Both the position numbers and the translations under genes were made by a program. A model generated the notes under the pieces. It was not told the origin of the DNA. It did not search any database and worked only from the letters and a program-made list of their open reading frames with translations. A DNA stretch of 64,000 nt, from NCBI GenBank assembly GCA_934351255.1, contig CAKRJH010000012.1, positions 19,733 through 83,732 of the forward strand. The letters are read 5' to 3'. This document shows, in pieces, positions 54,402-63,155 of the stretch. The DNA comes from an uncultured Lachnospiraceae bacterium (lineage in GTDB: Bacteria > Bacillota > Clostridia > Lachnospirales > Lachnospiraceae). Position 1 is the stretch's first letter; every line of letters starts with the position of its first letter.

Positions 54402-55595
54402 CTACTGATTCAGATAACTCTTTAACTGCTCGGCCTTGTCCAGTGCCTCCCACGGAAGATCCAGATCCGGTCTTCCGAAATGTCCGTACGCTGCCGTCTG
54501 CTTGTAGATCGGTCGGCGAAGATCCAGCATCTTGATGATTCCGGCCGGACGCAGGTCAAAGTTCTCACGGATGATCTCTACCAGACGGTTGTCTGAAAGT
54601 TTTCCCGTGCCGAAAGTGTCCACCATCACAGAAGTAGGCTGTGCCACACCGATCGCATAGGACAACTGGATCTCACACTTGTCGGCCAGTCCTGCTGCCA
54701 CCAGATTCTTTGCCACATATCTCGCTGCATATGCCGCAGAACGATCCACCTTGGTACAGTCCTTTCCAGAGAATGCTCCGCCGCCGTGGCGTGCATATCC
54801 ACCGTAGGTGTCCACAATGATCTTACGTCCGGTCAGACCGCTGTCTCCGTTTGGTCCGCCGATCACGAAACGTCCGGTCGGATTGATATAGATCCTGGTC
54901 TCATCGTCCACCAGCTCCTGTGGCAGGACCGGATCCAGGACATACTTACGGATATCTTCATGAATCTGTTCCTGACTGATCTCAGGAGCATGCTGGGTGG
55001 AGATCACGACTGCATCCAGATGAACCGGCTTGCCCTGCTCATCATATTCTACAGACACCTGGCTCTTGCCATCAGCACGAAGGTATGGCAGAGTGCCGTC
55101 CTTGCGCACTTTGGTGAGCTGCTTGGTCAGGCGGTGAGCCAGTGCGATCGGATACGGCATCAGCTCATGAGTCTCATTGCTGGCATAGCCAAACATCATA
55201 CCCTGATCACCGGCTCCGATGGCATCCATCTGCTCCTCGGTCATCTGGTTCTCACGTGCTTCCAGCGCCTGGTCTACGCCCATTGCGATATCCGTGGACT
55301 GCTGATCCAGACGTACCTTGACCTGACAGGTATCACAGTTGAATCCCTTTGCATCGTCATCATAGCCGATCTCACGGATCGTCTCGCGGGCGATCTTCTC
55401 AAAGTCCACCTTTGCCTTGGTGGTGATCTCTCCCATGATCAGCACAAAGTCCGTGGTGATGGCTGTCTCACATGCCACGCGGCTCATCGGATCCTGCTCG
55501 ATCACCGCATCCAGGATAGCATCTGAGATATTGTCACAGATCTTATCCGGATGTCCTTCAGTTACAGATTCGGAAGTAAATAATCTTTTTTCCAT
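54402..55595 (-). CDS. metK: S-adenosylmethionine synthetase
   Basis: 397 aa, standard length. It makes SAM from methionine and ATP. Signature blocks: FTSESVTEGHPDKICDNISD, GAGDQGMMFGYASNET, GGAFSGKDCTKVDRSAAYAA and IGGPNGDSGLTGRKI. Expression is controlled by the SAM-I riboswitch immediately upstream, a feedback loop on its own product. Confidence 0.98.
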   Translation of the reverse strand: MEKRLFTSESVTEGHPDKICDNISDAILDAVIEQDPMSRVACETAITTDFVLIMGEITTKAKVDFEKIARETIREIGYDDDAKGFNCDTCQVKVRLDQQSTDIAMGVDQALEARENQMTEEQMDAIGAGDQGMMFGYASNETHELMPYPIALAHRLTKQLTKVRKDGTLPYLRADGKSQVSVEYDEQGKPVHLDAVVISTQHAPEISQEQIHEDIRKYVLDPVLPQELVDDETRIYINPTGRFVIGGPNGDSGLTGRKIIVDTYGGYARHGGGAFSGKDCTKVDRSAAYAARYVAKNLVAAGLADKCEIQLSYAIGVAQPTSVMVDTFGTGKLSDNRLVEIIRENFDLRPAGIIKMLDLRRPIYKQTAAYGHFGRPDLDLPWEALDKAEQLKSYLNQ

Positions 55596-55692
55596 GGTAA
55601 ATTCCTTTCTGATATAAATCGGTACACTGCATCATAATCAGTTTTCTAAGCATATTTTGCTTTGTCGGAAAATCAACGAAGTTTCCCATAAA

Positions 55693-55828
55693 GTAAAAAA
55701 ATCCGCTCTAAGCGGATTTGATCTCTCAAGTCCTCTTATTGATCGATTCCTCGCTTAGATTAGCACCTTCCCTGTGGGGGTTGCCGTGGTTTCACTGAGC
55801 CTTCACTCTCCGCCACTCTGAATAAGAG
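55693..55828 (-). promoter_or_regulatory. SAM-I riboswitch (S-box) of metK
   Basis: On the minus strand the P1 helix CTCTTATT/AATAAGAG closes the aptamer (55733-55828). Inside are the conserved segments CAGAGTGGCGGAGAG, a CGGCAACC-type block and GAAGGTGCTAAT. An intrinsic terminator follows: AAATCCGCT-TAG-AGCGGATTT (about 55698-55718) and a T-rich tract to 55693. In S-box RNAs SAM binding stabilises the aptamer and leads to termination. Confidence 0.96.
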
Positions 55829-55839
55829 TTTCGGTTTTT

Positions 55840-55868
55840 AGCATACACACAATCCATCATAAAGTCAA
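55840..55868 (-). promoter_or_regulatory. Sigma-A promoter of metK riboswitch RNA
   Basis: TTGACT (55863-55868), 17-base spacer, TATGCT (55840-55845). The -35 overlaps the stop codon of the upstream helicase gene. Confidence 0.8.
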
Positions 55869-57163
55869 GTATTTTCCGTTTCGCGGGTCAATTGCTGCCA
55901 TAACAGGGCCGCTGCCAGCTCCGTGGCCGTAAGATTACGTTCATCCAGATAGTCTTCCATATCCCGGATGATCTTATACAGATCCCGCTCTCCCGCCACC
56001 TGCTGTGCCTGTTCCATCAGGCTCTGCAGACGGCAGCGGTGCACGTCATTCTGGGACGGGACCGGCTGTCTCTTCACTCTGGTATGGCAGTATCTCTGAA
56101 TATCCTTCAGCTTGTAGATCTCACGCCCCACCACCAGATTGAACGCCATGCCGGCACGCCCCGCACGGCCGGTTCTTCCGATGCGGTGCACATAATACTC
56201 GTCATCCTGAGGGATATCAAAGTTAAATACCGCCTCGACATCGTCCACGTCAATCCCCCTGGCCGCCATGTCCGTGGCCACCAGGATCTCGGTGCGCCCC
56301 TTCCGGAATCCTTCCATGACGCGGTCTCTCTGGAACTGCTTCATATCACCATGCAGCCCCTGTGCAAAATACCCTCTGCCCTTGAGTTCCTCCGCCAGAG
56401 TATCCACCTTTTTCTTCGTATTACAAAATACCAGCGAACGCGCCGGATTGTACATGTCCAGCAGACGGCACAGCACCTCCGCTTTCCTGCGCGGATTTAC
56501 TTCATAATAATACTGCGTGATCTTCGGCACCGTCAGTTCCTTTTTCGCAATGCGCACTGTCACGGGATCCTGCAGGTACTTTCCGGCAATATCCAGGATC
56601 GGCCCCGGCATGGTCGCCGAAAACAGCAGTGTCTGACGCTGTGGCGGCATCTGCGCGAGGATCTTCTCAATGTCTTCACGAAATCCCATGTTGAGCATCT
56701 CATCGGCCTCATCCAGAACCACCATATCCACCGTCGCCATCTTCAGCGTGTGCCTGCGGATGTGATCCTGTACTCTTCCCGGCGTACCGATGACGATCTG
56801 CACACCTCCCTTGAGCGAGCGGATCTGCTTGCTGATCTCCTGCCCTCCGTAAATCGGAAGCACCTTGATCCCGTGCATAAATTTGGCCAGAAGCCGGATC
56901 TGCCCTGCGACCTGTATCGCCAGTTCCCTGGTAGGACACAATACCACCGCCTGCAGCTTCTTATCATGCGGATCCACACGCTGCAGCAGCGGAATGCCAA
57001 AGGCTGCAGTCTTTCCGGTTCCGGTCTGCGCCTGACCGATCAGATCCTTTCCGGATAACACCTCCGGGATCGCACGTTCCTGTATCGGGCTGGCCTGCTC
57101 AAAGCCCATCTCCTTCACCGCACGCAGGATGCGCGGATCCAGACAAAATTCTTCAAAATTCAT
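55865..57163 (-). CDS. DEAD-box RNA helicase
   Basis: 432 aa. Motifs in order: Q motif (FEQASPIQERAIPEVL), I AQTGTGKTAAFG, Ia PTRELAIQ, II VLDEADEML, III SATMPG, IV-V RSLVFCNTKKKVDTLAE and TDMAARGIDVDDV, VI HRIGRTGRAGRAG. The tail after the helicase core is short (about 70 residues) with no RNA-binding domain such as in CsdA/DeaD. It unwinds RNA in ribosome assembly or cold adaptation. It has a long structured leader (57170-57342) with a micro-ORF, hairpin and terminator. Confidence 0.95.
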   Translation of the reverse strand: MNFEEFCLDPRILRAVKEMGFEQASPIQERAIPEVLSGKDLIGQAQTGTGKTAAFGIPLLQRVDPHDKKLQAVVLCPTRELAIQVAGQIRLLAKFMHGIKVLPIYGGQEISKQIRSLKGGVQIVIGTPGRVQDHIRRHTLKMATVDMVVLDEADEMLNMGFREDIEKILAQMPPQRQTLLFSATMPGPILDIAGKYLQDPVTVRIAKKELTVPKITQYYYEVNPRRKAEVLCRLLDMYNPARSLVFCNTKKKVDTLAEELKGRGYFAQGLHGDMKQFQRDRVMEGFRKGRTEILVATDMAARGIDVDDVEAVFNFDIPQDDEYYVHRIGRTGRAGRAGMAFNLVVGREIYKLKDIQRYCHTRVKRQPVPSQNDVHRCRLQSLMEQAQQVAGERDLYKIIRDMEDYLDERNLTATELAAALLWQQLTRETENT

Positions 57164-57169
57164 ACTTTC

Positions 57170-57202
57170 TTATCCTTTTCTCTTCATCTCTTTTTTCAAC
57201 AT
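57170..57202 (-). CDS. Candidate 10-codon leader peptide upstream of the DEAD-box gene
   Basis: ATG 57202 has a perfect GGAGG 7 bases upstream (within 57210-57214) and reads MLKKEMKRKG then TAA. The stop is 6 bases before the helicase ATG at 57163, whose own ribosome binding site (AAAAGGA) lies inside the micro-ORF. The micro-ORF binding site is stronger than that of the helicase, suggesting translational coupling or control. Peptide function, if any, is unknown. Confidence 0.5.
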   Translation of the reverse strand: MLKKEMKRKG

Positions 57203-57242
57203 TCTCTCTCCTCCGAATCCGCACAATCACTTTCCCGCAAAG

Positions 57243-57342
57243 AAAAAACCGTTTCTCTTTCAAGAAACGGCTTTTTTTCTGACATTTTATTTCAGAGGGG
57301 GGAAATGTAATGCGGAACATCGGGTTGTCCCATCTGCATTAC
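57243..57342 (-). promoter_or_regulatory. Structured leader: hairpin and intrinsic terminator before the DEAD-box gene
   Basis: A long hairpin (GTAATGC...GCATTAC, 57307-57342, inner pairing GGG/CCC) is followed by an intrinsic terminator: 8-bp stem ending CCGTTTCT/AGAAACGG (57249-57270) with T6 at 57243-57248. Both lie between clpB and the helicase start. It could simply terminate clpB transcripts, or act as an attenuator of the helicase gene if the promoter lies around 57350-57390 (TATGAT-like element there). Confidence 0.65.
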
Positions 57343-57430
57343 TATACTCAGTGTATCATAAAATTCCAGAATTACAACAGTTTTTTGTAATTTTTTCCAG
57401 TTTTTTTCCGATATTTTCCGGATTTCCCCA

Positions 57431-60004
57431 TCATCGGCAGATCAACTGCCCATCCTGGACGTCAATTTCCAGAATATCTCCGCTGTGTACACTGCCCTCC
57501 AGGATCTTACGCGCAAGCAGGGTCTCCACATTTTTCTGCAGATACCGCTTCAATGGTCTTGCACCAAACGCCGGATCATAGGCATTCTCCACAATATAAT
57601 CGCTGGCCGGTGCGGTGAGTGTCACCTGAAGCTCCTTGTCTTTCAGACGCAGATTCAGGTCATCCATCAGGATCTTCATAATGCCGGCAATATTGTCATG
57701 GGACAGTGGCTTGAACATGACGATCTCATCCAGACGGTTCAAAAATTCCGGACGGAACCCGGCACGAAGATCATTCATGGCACGTTCTCTGGCCTCCTCA
57801 GTGATCTGTCCGTTCTCATCAATTCCCTCCAGCAGATAGCTGGAACCGATATTGGACGTCAAGATCAGGATCGTATTCTTGAAGTCCACGGTCCGTCCCT
57901 GTGAGTCCGTGATACGGCCATCATCCAGCACCTGCAGAAGCACATTGAACACATCCGGATGGGCTTTCTCAATCTCATCAAACAGAACCACAGAGTACGG
58001 TTTACGGCGCACTGCCTCGGTAAGCTGTCCGCCCTCCTCGTATCCGACATATCCCGGAGGCGCTCCGATCAGTCTGGCCACGGAATATTTCTCCATATAC
58101 TCACTCATATCGATACGGACCATATTCGTCTCATCGTCAAACAATGCCTTGGCCAGCGTCTTGGCCAGCTCCGTCTTTCCGACACCGGTCGGCCCCAGAA
58201 ACAGGAACGAACCGATCGGCTTGGACGGATCCTTGATACCTGCCTTGGAACGAAGGATGGCCTCGGAAACAAGCTGCACGCCTTCCTCCTGGCCGACCAC
58301 TCTCTTGTGCAGTTCCTCCTCAAGGTGCAGGGTCTTCTCGCGCTCGCCCTCCGTCAGTTTGGCGATCGGAATGCCGGTCCATCTGGAAATGATCTTGGCG
58401 ATCTCCTCCTCCGTCACGGCCTCCTGTACCATGGAATTCTCGCTCTTCTTCTGTTCCTCATACGCCTGCAGCTGTCTCTCGATCTCCGGCAGGGAGCCGT
58501 ACTGGATCTCAGCAGCCTTGGTGAAGTCACCATTGCTCTGCGCCTGCTGCATCTCCTGACGCAGGCTGTCGCGCTGCTCCTTGAGATGGCTGACCTGATC
58601 CACCTGCTCCTTTTCCTTCTCCCACTGGGCCTTCTGCTGATTGAACTGATCCTGAAGCTCTGCCAGTTCCTTCTGCAGTTCCTCCAGACGCTCCTTCGAC
58701 AGATTATCGGTCTCCTTCTTCAATGCCTGCTCCTCGATCTTCATCTGCATGATCTGATGGTTCATCTCATCCATCTCGGCCGGCATGCTGTCCAGATCCG
58801 TCTTGATCATCGCACAGGCCTCATCCACCAGGTCGATCGCCTTATCCGGCAGGAAACGGTCCGAAATATACCGGTTGGACAGGGTCGCTGCGGAAACCAG
58901 CGCATTGTCTGTGATCTTGACACCGTGGAACACCTCGTAGCGCTCCTTGATCCCTCGCAGAATGGAGATGGTGTCCTCCACGGTCGGCTCCTGCACCATA
59001 ACAGGCTGGAAACGACGCTCCAGAGCAGCATCCTTCTCAATGTATTTGCGGTACTCGTCCAGGGTCGTGGCACCGATACAGTGCAGTTCTCCTCTGGCCA
59101 GCATCGGCTTTAACATATTGCCGGCATCCATGGAACCCTCTGTCTTACCGGCTCCTACAATGGTATGCAGCTCATCGATAAACAGGATGATCTGTCCTTC
59201 GCTTTTCTTCACCTCTTCCAGCAAGGCCTTGAGACGTTCCTCAAACTCGCCACGGTACTTGGCACCGGCCACCAGAGATCCCATATCCAGCGCGAAGATC
59301 TTCTTATCCTTCAGGCCCTCCGGCACATCTCCCTTGACAATACGCTGCGCCAGTCCCTCGACTGCCGCCGTCTTACCGACACCGGGTTCACCGATCAGCA
59401 CCGGATTGTTCTTGGATTTGCGGGACAGGATCCGGATAATATGACGGATCTCATTGTCACGGCCGATCACCGGATCGATCTTGCCCTCACGGGCACGTTC
59501 CACCAGATCATAGCCATATTTTTCCAGGGCATCATAGGTCGCCTCCGGATTATCACTGGTCACTCTCTGATTGCCACGGATCTGAGCCAGAGCCTGCAGC
59601 ACACGCTCCCTGTCGATCTGGCACTGTTTGAACAATGCCTTAATCTCCCGGCTCGGATGCTTCATGGTGCTCAGAAACAAATGCTCCACGGAGACATATT
59701 CGTCTCCCATCGCCTTTGCCTCATCCTCCGCATATACCAGAGCCTCATTCAGATAGCGGTCGACATGCATCTGTCCGCCTTCCACCTTCGGTCTCTTTTC
59801 CAACAGCCCGCCTATCTGTGCCTGAAACACTTCCGGCGTGATATTCATCTTTTCCAATAAACGAGGAATCAGGCTCCCCTCGACCTGCATCATGGCCATC
59901 AACAGATGATCCTCGCCCATCTCCTGATGTCCGTAGTCCATGGCAACCTTCTCGCAGGCCTGAATCACTTCCTGCGACTTTGACGTAAACTTACTGATAT
60001 TCAT
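57431..60004 (-). CDS. clpB: ClpB disaggregase
   Basis: 857 aa from ATG 60004, which has GGAGG 7 bases upstream; the ATG at 60010 is only one base from it. The ClpN domain (FTSKSQEVIQACEKVAM, GEDHLLMAMMQVEG) precedes AAA domain 1 (GEPGVGKTAAVEGLAQ), the long coiled-coil M domain (about 395-530; many Glu/Gln/Lys heptads) that distinguishes ClpB from ClpC, and AAA domain 2 (GPTGVGKTELAKTLAKALFD). With DnaK it recovers aggregated proteins. It is under HrcA control through a CIRCE element in its promoter. Confidence 0.97.
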   Translation of the reverse strand: MNISKFTSKSQEVIQACEKVAMDYGHQEMGEDHLLMAMMQVEGSLIPRLLEKMNITPEVFQAQIGGLLEKRPKVEGGQMHVDRYLNEALVYAEDEAKAMGDEYVSVEHLFLSTMKHPSREIKALFKQCQIDRERVLQALAQIRGNQRVTSDNPEATYDALEKYGYDLVERAREGKIDPVIGRDNEIRHIIRILSRKSKNNPVLIGEPGVGKTAAVEGLAQRIVKGDVPEGLKDKKIFALDMGSLVAGAKYRGEFEERLKALLEEVKKSEGQIILFIDELHTIVGAGKTEGSMDAGNMLKPMLARGELHCIGATTLDEYRKYIEKDAALERRFQPVMVQEPTVEDTISILRGIKERYEVFHGVKITDNALVSAATLSNRYISDRFLPDKAIDLVDEACAMIKTDLDSMPAEMDEMNHQIMQMKIEEQALKKETDNLSKERLEELQKELAELQDQFNQQKAQWEKEKEQVDQVSHLKEQRDSLRQEMQQAQSNGDFTKAAEIQYGSLPEIERQLQAYEEQKKSENSMVQEAVTEEEIAKIISRWTGIPIAKLTEGEREKTLHLEEELHKRVVGQEEGVQLVSEAILRSKAGIKDPSKPIGSFLFLGPTGVGKTELAKTLAKALFDDETNMVRIDMSEYMEKYSVARLIGAPPGYVGYEEGGQLTEAVRRKPYSVVLFDEIEKAHPDVFNVLLQVLDDGRITDSQGRTVDFKNTILILTSNIGSSYLLEGIDENGQITEEARERAMNDLRAGFRPEFLNRLDEIVMFKPLSHDNIAGIMKILMDDLNLRLKDKELQVTLTAPASDYIVENAYDPAFGARPLKRYLQKNVETLLARKILEGSVHSGDILEIDVQDGQLICR

Positions 60005-60050
60005 GTTCATTCCTCCTCTCGCTCACATCTAGTATGTGCTTCTAAGAGGA

Positions 60051-60079
60051 AATATATCACCACAATTAGCACTCGTCAA
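60051..60079 (-). promoter_or_regulatory. clpB promoter, -35 inside CIRCE
   Basis: TTGACG (60074-60079), 17-base spacer, TATATT (60051-60056). The -35 falls in the CIRCE spacer, so bound HrcA would directly block polymerase. Confidence 0.85.
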
Positions 60080-60092
60080 GAGAGAGTGCTAA
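60066..60092 (-). promoter_or_regulatory. CIRCE operator (HrcA site)
   Basis: TTAGCACTC-N9-GAGTGCTAA is a perfect match to the CIRCE consensus. HrcA represses dnaK and groE operons through it; its presence at clpB places clpB in the HrcA regulon. It begins 7 bases from the stop codon of the gene at 60099-60773. Confidence 0.98.
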
Positions 60093-60098
60093 CAATTT

Positions 60099-60773
60099 TT
60101 ATAAAAAATCTATAAATTGTCTCTTTATCTTCTCCAGGCTTTTTAACACTTCCTTTGAATTCGTCGCAAACTCGTAATCCTTAAAACAGGAATACAGCAT
60201 TTCACTAGGCCCATCAGTATCCCTGACATCACAAATCCCGCCAGAGTCATCTGTTATATTAATATACTGCAGAGTCACTGCATCTTTATTTACCCGATAC
60301 ACTTTATCATGCTCATACCCGGCATGCACCCGGTTGTTTAAAAATATAAGGTATTCCTTATCCTTTTTCATATAATTCAAAAATGAAGTATCTACATAGG
60401 TCAGCCCCTTGTACTCGCCCGACTTTATTTTGCCACCCACCTTCCCGGTTCCCACAATCTTCACCGTGTCACCGCTGTCTATCTTATCTTCCCCCCGAAT
60501 GACCTCTTCTACTACCACCTTCTGCCATAGGTTTCCAAAAACATACTGATACTCCCCCGTTGCCTTTGCAGTGATAATGATCGGACTGTCTTTTAACATG
60601 TTATACTGTCCCTCGCAAAGTTCCTTTAACTCCTTGGGCAGATAGGGCACCACTAATTTTTCTCGGTATTCTATCTGATTATAATGATCTGTAAAAGAAA
60701 AATGTGTCATCACCGCCAGGCATCCCACAAGCAGAACCACAGCCATCCATATCCCCACTTTAATCTTCCTCAT
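60099..60773 (-). CDS. Membrane-anchored or lipoprotein-like protein, last gene of the accessory operon
   Basis: 224 aa. The N-terminus MRKIKVGIWMAVVLLVGCLA is a hydrophobic anchor whose LVGC could be a lipobox, although the Cys sits late in the hydrophobic run. The rest is extracytoplasmic, mixed alpha/beta and charged (KVVVEEVIRGEDKIDSGDTV, FLNNRVHAGYEHDKVYRVN) with two further cysteines (GGICDV, LYSCFKDY). No family recognised. It overlaps the ribosome binding region of the ABC ATPase gene end (3-base gap). In context it may be an immunity or sensor protein for the peptide encoded at the head of the operon; inference only. A+T-rich like its operon. Confidence 0.75.
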   Translation of the reverse strand: MRKIKVGIWMAVVLLVGCLAVMTHFSFTDHYNQIEYREKLVVPYLPKELKELCEGQYNMLKDSPIIITAKATGEYQYVFGNLWQKVVVEEVIRGEDKIDSGDTVKIVGTGKVGGKIKSGEYKGLTYVDTSFLNYMKKDKEYLIFLNNRVHAGYEHDKVYRVNKDAVTLQYINITDDSGGICDVRDTDGPSEMLYSCFKDYEFATNSKEVLKSLEKIKRQFIDFL

Positions 60774-60776
60774 AGC

Positions 60777-61412
60777 CTATTCCTCCTGCAATCTTCCTTC
60801 CGAGATTCGATATACCTTATCCGCCAGCAGATTAATGTCTTCTTTATTGTGACTTGCCAATAAAACAATGCTGCCTCTTTCCCGTTCTTCTGAGATAATC
60901 TGTCTGATCATGGAAACACCATCTTCATCCAACCCATTGGTCGGTTCATCCAGCATGATCACCTCCGGTTTCTCCATAACGGCCTGCGCGATAGCCAGCC
61001 TCTGCTTCATCCCCAGAGAATATTTTTTGACAATCCTTTTATCAGCCGGATCCAGCCCGACCCTTTCGATAGCATCACAGATCTCCGCCTCCGAAATATT
61101 ACCTTTAATCCTGGCCAGAATTTTGAGATTCTGTAAGCCGGTAAATTCCGGATACATCCCTGCATGTTCAATGGTGATCCCCAGACTTGGCAGCACATCA
61201 AAATCCTTTTTCAACTCCTGTCCATCGTATTCCACTCTTCCCCGGGTCAGCTTCATCAACCCGGACATAGCACGAAACAGCATCGTTTTTCCGGAACCGT
61301 TTCTACCCACGATGCCATATACCAGTCCACTTTTCAGTTCCAGATCAATATCACATAAAATCCGCTTTCCCTGTATGGTCTTTTCTATATGCTCTGCCTT
61401 CAATATATGCAT
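60777..61412 (-). CDS. ABC transporter ATPase of the accessory operon
   Basis: 211 aa, AGGAGG 6 bases before the ATG. Walker A VGRNGSGKTMLF, signature variant YSLGMKQRLAIAQAV, Walker B VIMLDEPTNGLDEDG and an H-loop SHNKED. The YSLGMKQR form and short length are typical of ATPases that work with ABC-2 permeases in bacteriocin self-immunity and peptide resistance (NatA/BcrA/LanF type). The neighbouring genes encode two different membrane proteins, so a heteromeric ABC-2 transporter is likely. Confidence 0.93.
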   Translation of the reverse strand: MHILKAEHIEKTIQGKRILCDIDLELKSGLVYGIVGRNGSGKTMLFRAMSGLMKLTRGRVEYDGQELKKDFDVLPSLGITIEHAGMYPEFTGLQNLKILARIKGNISEAEICDAIERVGLDPADKRIVKKYSLGMKQRLAIAQAVMEKPEVIMLDEPTNGLDEDGVSMIRQIISEERERGSIVLLASHNKEDINLLADKVYRISEGRLQEE

Positions 61413-61413
61413 A

Positions 61414-62208
61414 TCATTCCTCCTTACTCTCCTGTATAATGTCCATTTTACTTATGATGATCATACCAAGGATAACCACCACGACTGCCGTCACGCCCAA
61501 AAACAGAAACGATTCCCCTAAGGCCAGATGGGCTTTTAACTCATCCATGGCCTCAAGGTCCATCTCTCCCCATTTGTGCCATGAAAAGATCAGATGTGCG
61601 CTATAATTCAATCTCAATTTTAAAATCTGTGCTGCATTTAAATGGCTGGTATCTACCCACATCAATGACAAGACAGAAAATATCTGTATCGCCAGCGTAA
61701 TGACTACGCCATACATGCTTCCGAAAAGAAGTGCCAAAATATTGCCCAGTAAGCTGGCAGTAAACAGCCATACGGTAAGCATAATGACCATTACAAGCAT
61801 CATGATGATTCCCGTCAGATCTATTTGCAGTTCCCCACACCACACAAATGGAAGCAGGCGTCCCATCACCATAAACAACATATATAACAGGGAGTAGGCA
61901 AACAGCTTTATTTCTTCTCTGAGCAGCCATTCCCACCGCTTTACACAGCGCGAAAAAAAATACACACTGCAATCACAAAAATGCCGGTATATATAGACGG
62001 AAAATAACACAATATACAAAAAATAGGGAACCATTTTTTCGAGCAGAACCGCCACTGTGATTTGATTGCACGCCCCCAAATTTCCAAACGCAACCGCAAT
62101 CACCAGTGCCTGCAGATCATATCCATCCGTACACGTTATCGCTCCATACACAGAAAACAGAATCCCCCAGCCCAACGCAAACAATACGAATTTCCCATAT
62201 ACTTTCAT
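61414..62208 (-). CDS. ABC-2-type membrane protein (second permease)
   Basis: 264 aa, about six hydrophobic segments (FVLFALGWGILFSVYGAI, ALVIAVAFGNLGACNQ, YSLLYMLFMVMGRLLPF, GIIMMLVMVIMLTVWLF, VVITLAIQIFSVLSLMW, LFLGVTAVVVVILGMIII) and a 50-residue loop before the last. The ATPase start is one base after its stop. It resembles ABC-2 permeases of peptide-immunity transporters in layout; no close family is recognised. Confidence 0.8.
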   Translation of the reverse strand: MKVYGKFVLFALGWGILFSVYGAITCTDGYDLQALVIAVAFGNLGACNQITVAVLLEKMVPYFLYIVLFSVYIYRHFCDCSVYFFSRCVKRWEWLLREEIKLFAYSLLYMLFMVMGRLLPFVWCGELQIDLTGIIMMLVMVIMLTVWLFTASLLGNILALLFGSMYGVVITLAIQIFSVLSLMWVDTSHLNAAQILKLRLNYSAHLIFSWHKWGEMDLEAMDELKAHLALGESFLFLGVTAVVVVILGMIIISKMDIIQESKEE

Positions 62209-62232
62209 AACACACTCATTTCACAAATTTTA

Positions 62233-63066
62233 TTATACAATGTCTTTCTTCATTTTGTATAAATATATGACCAGACTAATGCATCCCAAAAGAAGGCAGA
62301 CAACCGCCAAATGGAGCACATTTACCTTATGCACAGTAAATTGACACCATGTCATCAGCTTAGCAAACTGCACTCTGGCCGGAGTCTGGAATTTCTCATC
62401 CCATGCACCAATGGTATCCAGAAAATAGATCAATACGTATACCGGCAATAGCAAATACGCTTTATATTTACTGTATATACAGGCTATCGCACTGGTGAAA
62501 GCTGCGAACACACCCGATACCGTTGAAAAGTAAACCGACATAATAAGTGCATACAACACCGGCTTTTTATAATACACAGGAAAAAGCATGTATTTTTCAA
62601 TATACTTATATTCTTTGGTGTACAACTCATAGCCAAATAAGTTTCCATGAGCATTCACAGGGAAGGAAATACTGTTTACTACGATTTCCAGAAGTAAAGG
62701 AAGGAAAAAGCAGAAAAAAGTGGTTGCAAAAACAGCAGCCAGTTTTAACAGATAATATTTTCCCCGCCCGCAGCGGCTGACCCATAACACCTCTATCTTA
62801 TTATTACGTTCGGCTGCCACGGATAACGATGCCGGAAGGACCAGCAGGAACGGAAAAAACTTTAAGAAATAGAAACTGACAATATTATTATATCCCAGAA
62901 TTCCTATCTCCGTAAAAGAATACATTTCAGAAATTTCCATCCCATGATACTGATATACATTATAAATATAATTACCCAGCACAATTGCAAGCAGTAAGTA
63001 AAAAACAATCTTAAAGATTCTTTTTCTGGTTATGACAAGACATTGATCCCAAAATATCCTTAGCAT
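62233..63066 (-). CDS. ABC-2-type membrane protein (first permease)
   Basis: 277 aa from ATG 63066 (GGGAGG 4 bases upstream). About six segments: IVFYLLLAIVLGNYIYNV, YFLKFFPFLLVLPASLSV, LAAVFATTFFCFFLPLLL, VLYALIMSVYFSTVSGVF, AYLLLPVYVLIYFLDTI and LHLAVVCLLLGCISLVIY. Between them SVAAERNNKIEVLWVSRCGR is a cytoplasmic loop typical of ABC-2 permeases (contact with the ATPase). Distinct in sequence from the next gene, so the two probably form a heterodimer. Confidence 0.82.
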   Translation of the reverse strand: MLRIFWDQCLVITRKRIFKIVFYLLLAIVLGNYIYNVYQYHGMEISEMYSFTEIGILGYNNIVSFYFLKFFPFLLVLPASLSVAAERNNKIEVLWVSRCGRGKYYLLKLAAVFATTFFCFFLPLLLEIVVNSISFPVNAHGNLFGYELYTKEYKYIEKYMLFPVYYKKPVLYALIMSVYFSTVSGVFAAFTSAIACIYSKYKAYLLLPVYVLIYFLDTIGAWDEKFQTPARVQFAKLMTWCQFTVHKVNVLHLAVVCLLLGCISLVIYLYKMKKDIV

Positions 63067-63155
63067 ATTGCCTCCCATTTCAAACTATAACCGTGCCATT
63101 TATAGTCTTATATAAATAGCACGGTATATATTGGCATAATTATTTTAACGAGTTA

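Noticed and set aside
61414..63066. One of the two membrane proteins as AgrB
   Set aside because: Both are longer (264 and 277 aa) than AgrB and lack a convincing paired His/Cys protease motif; an ABC ATPase follows immediately.
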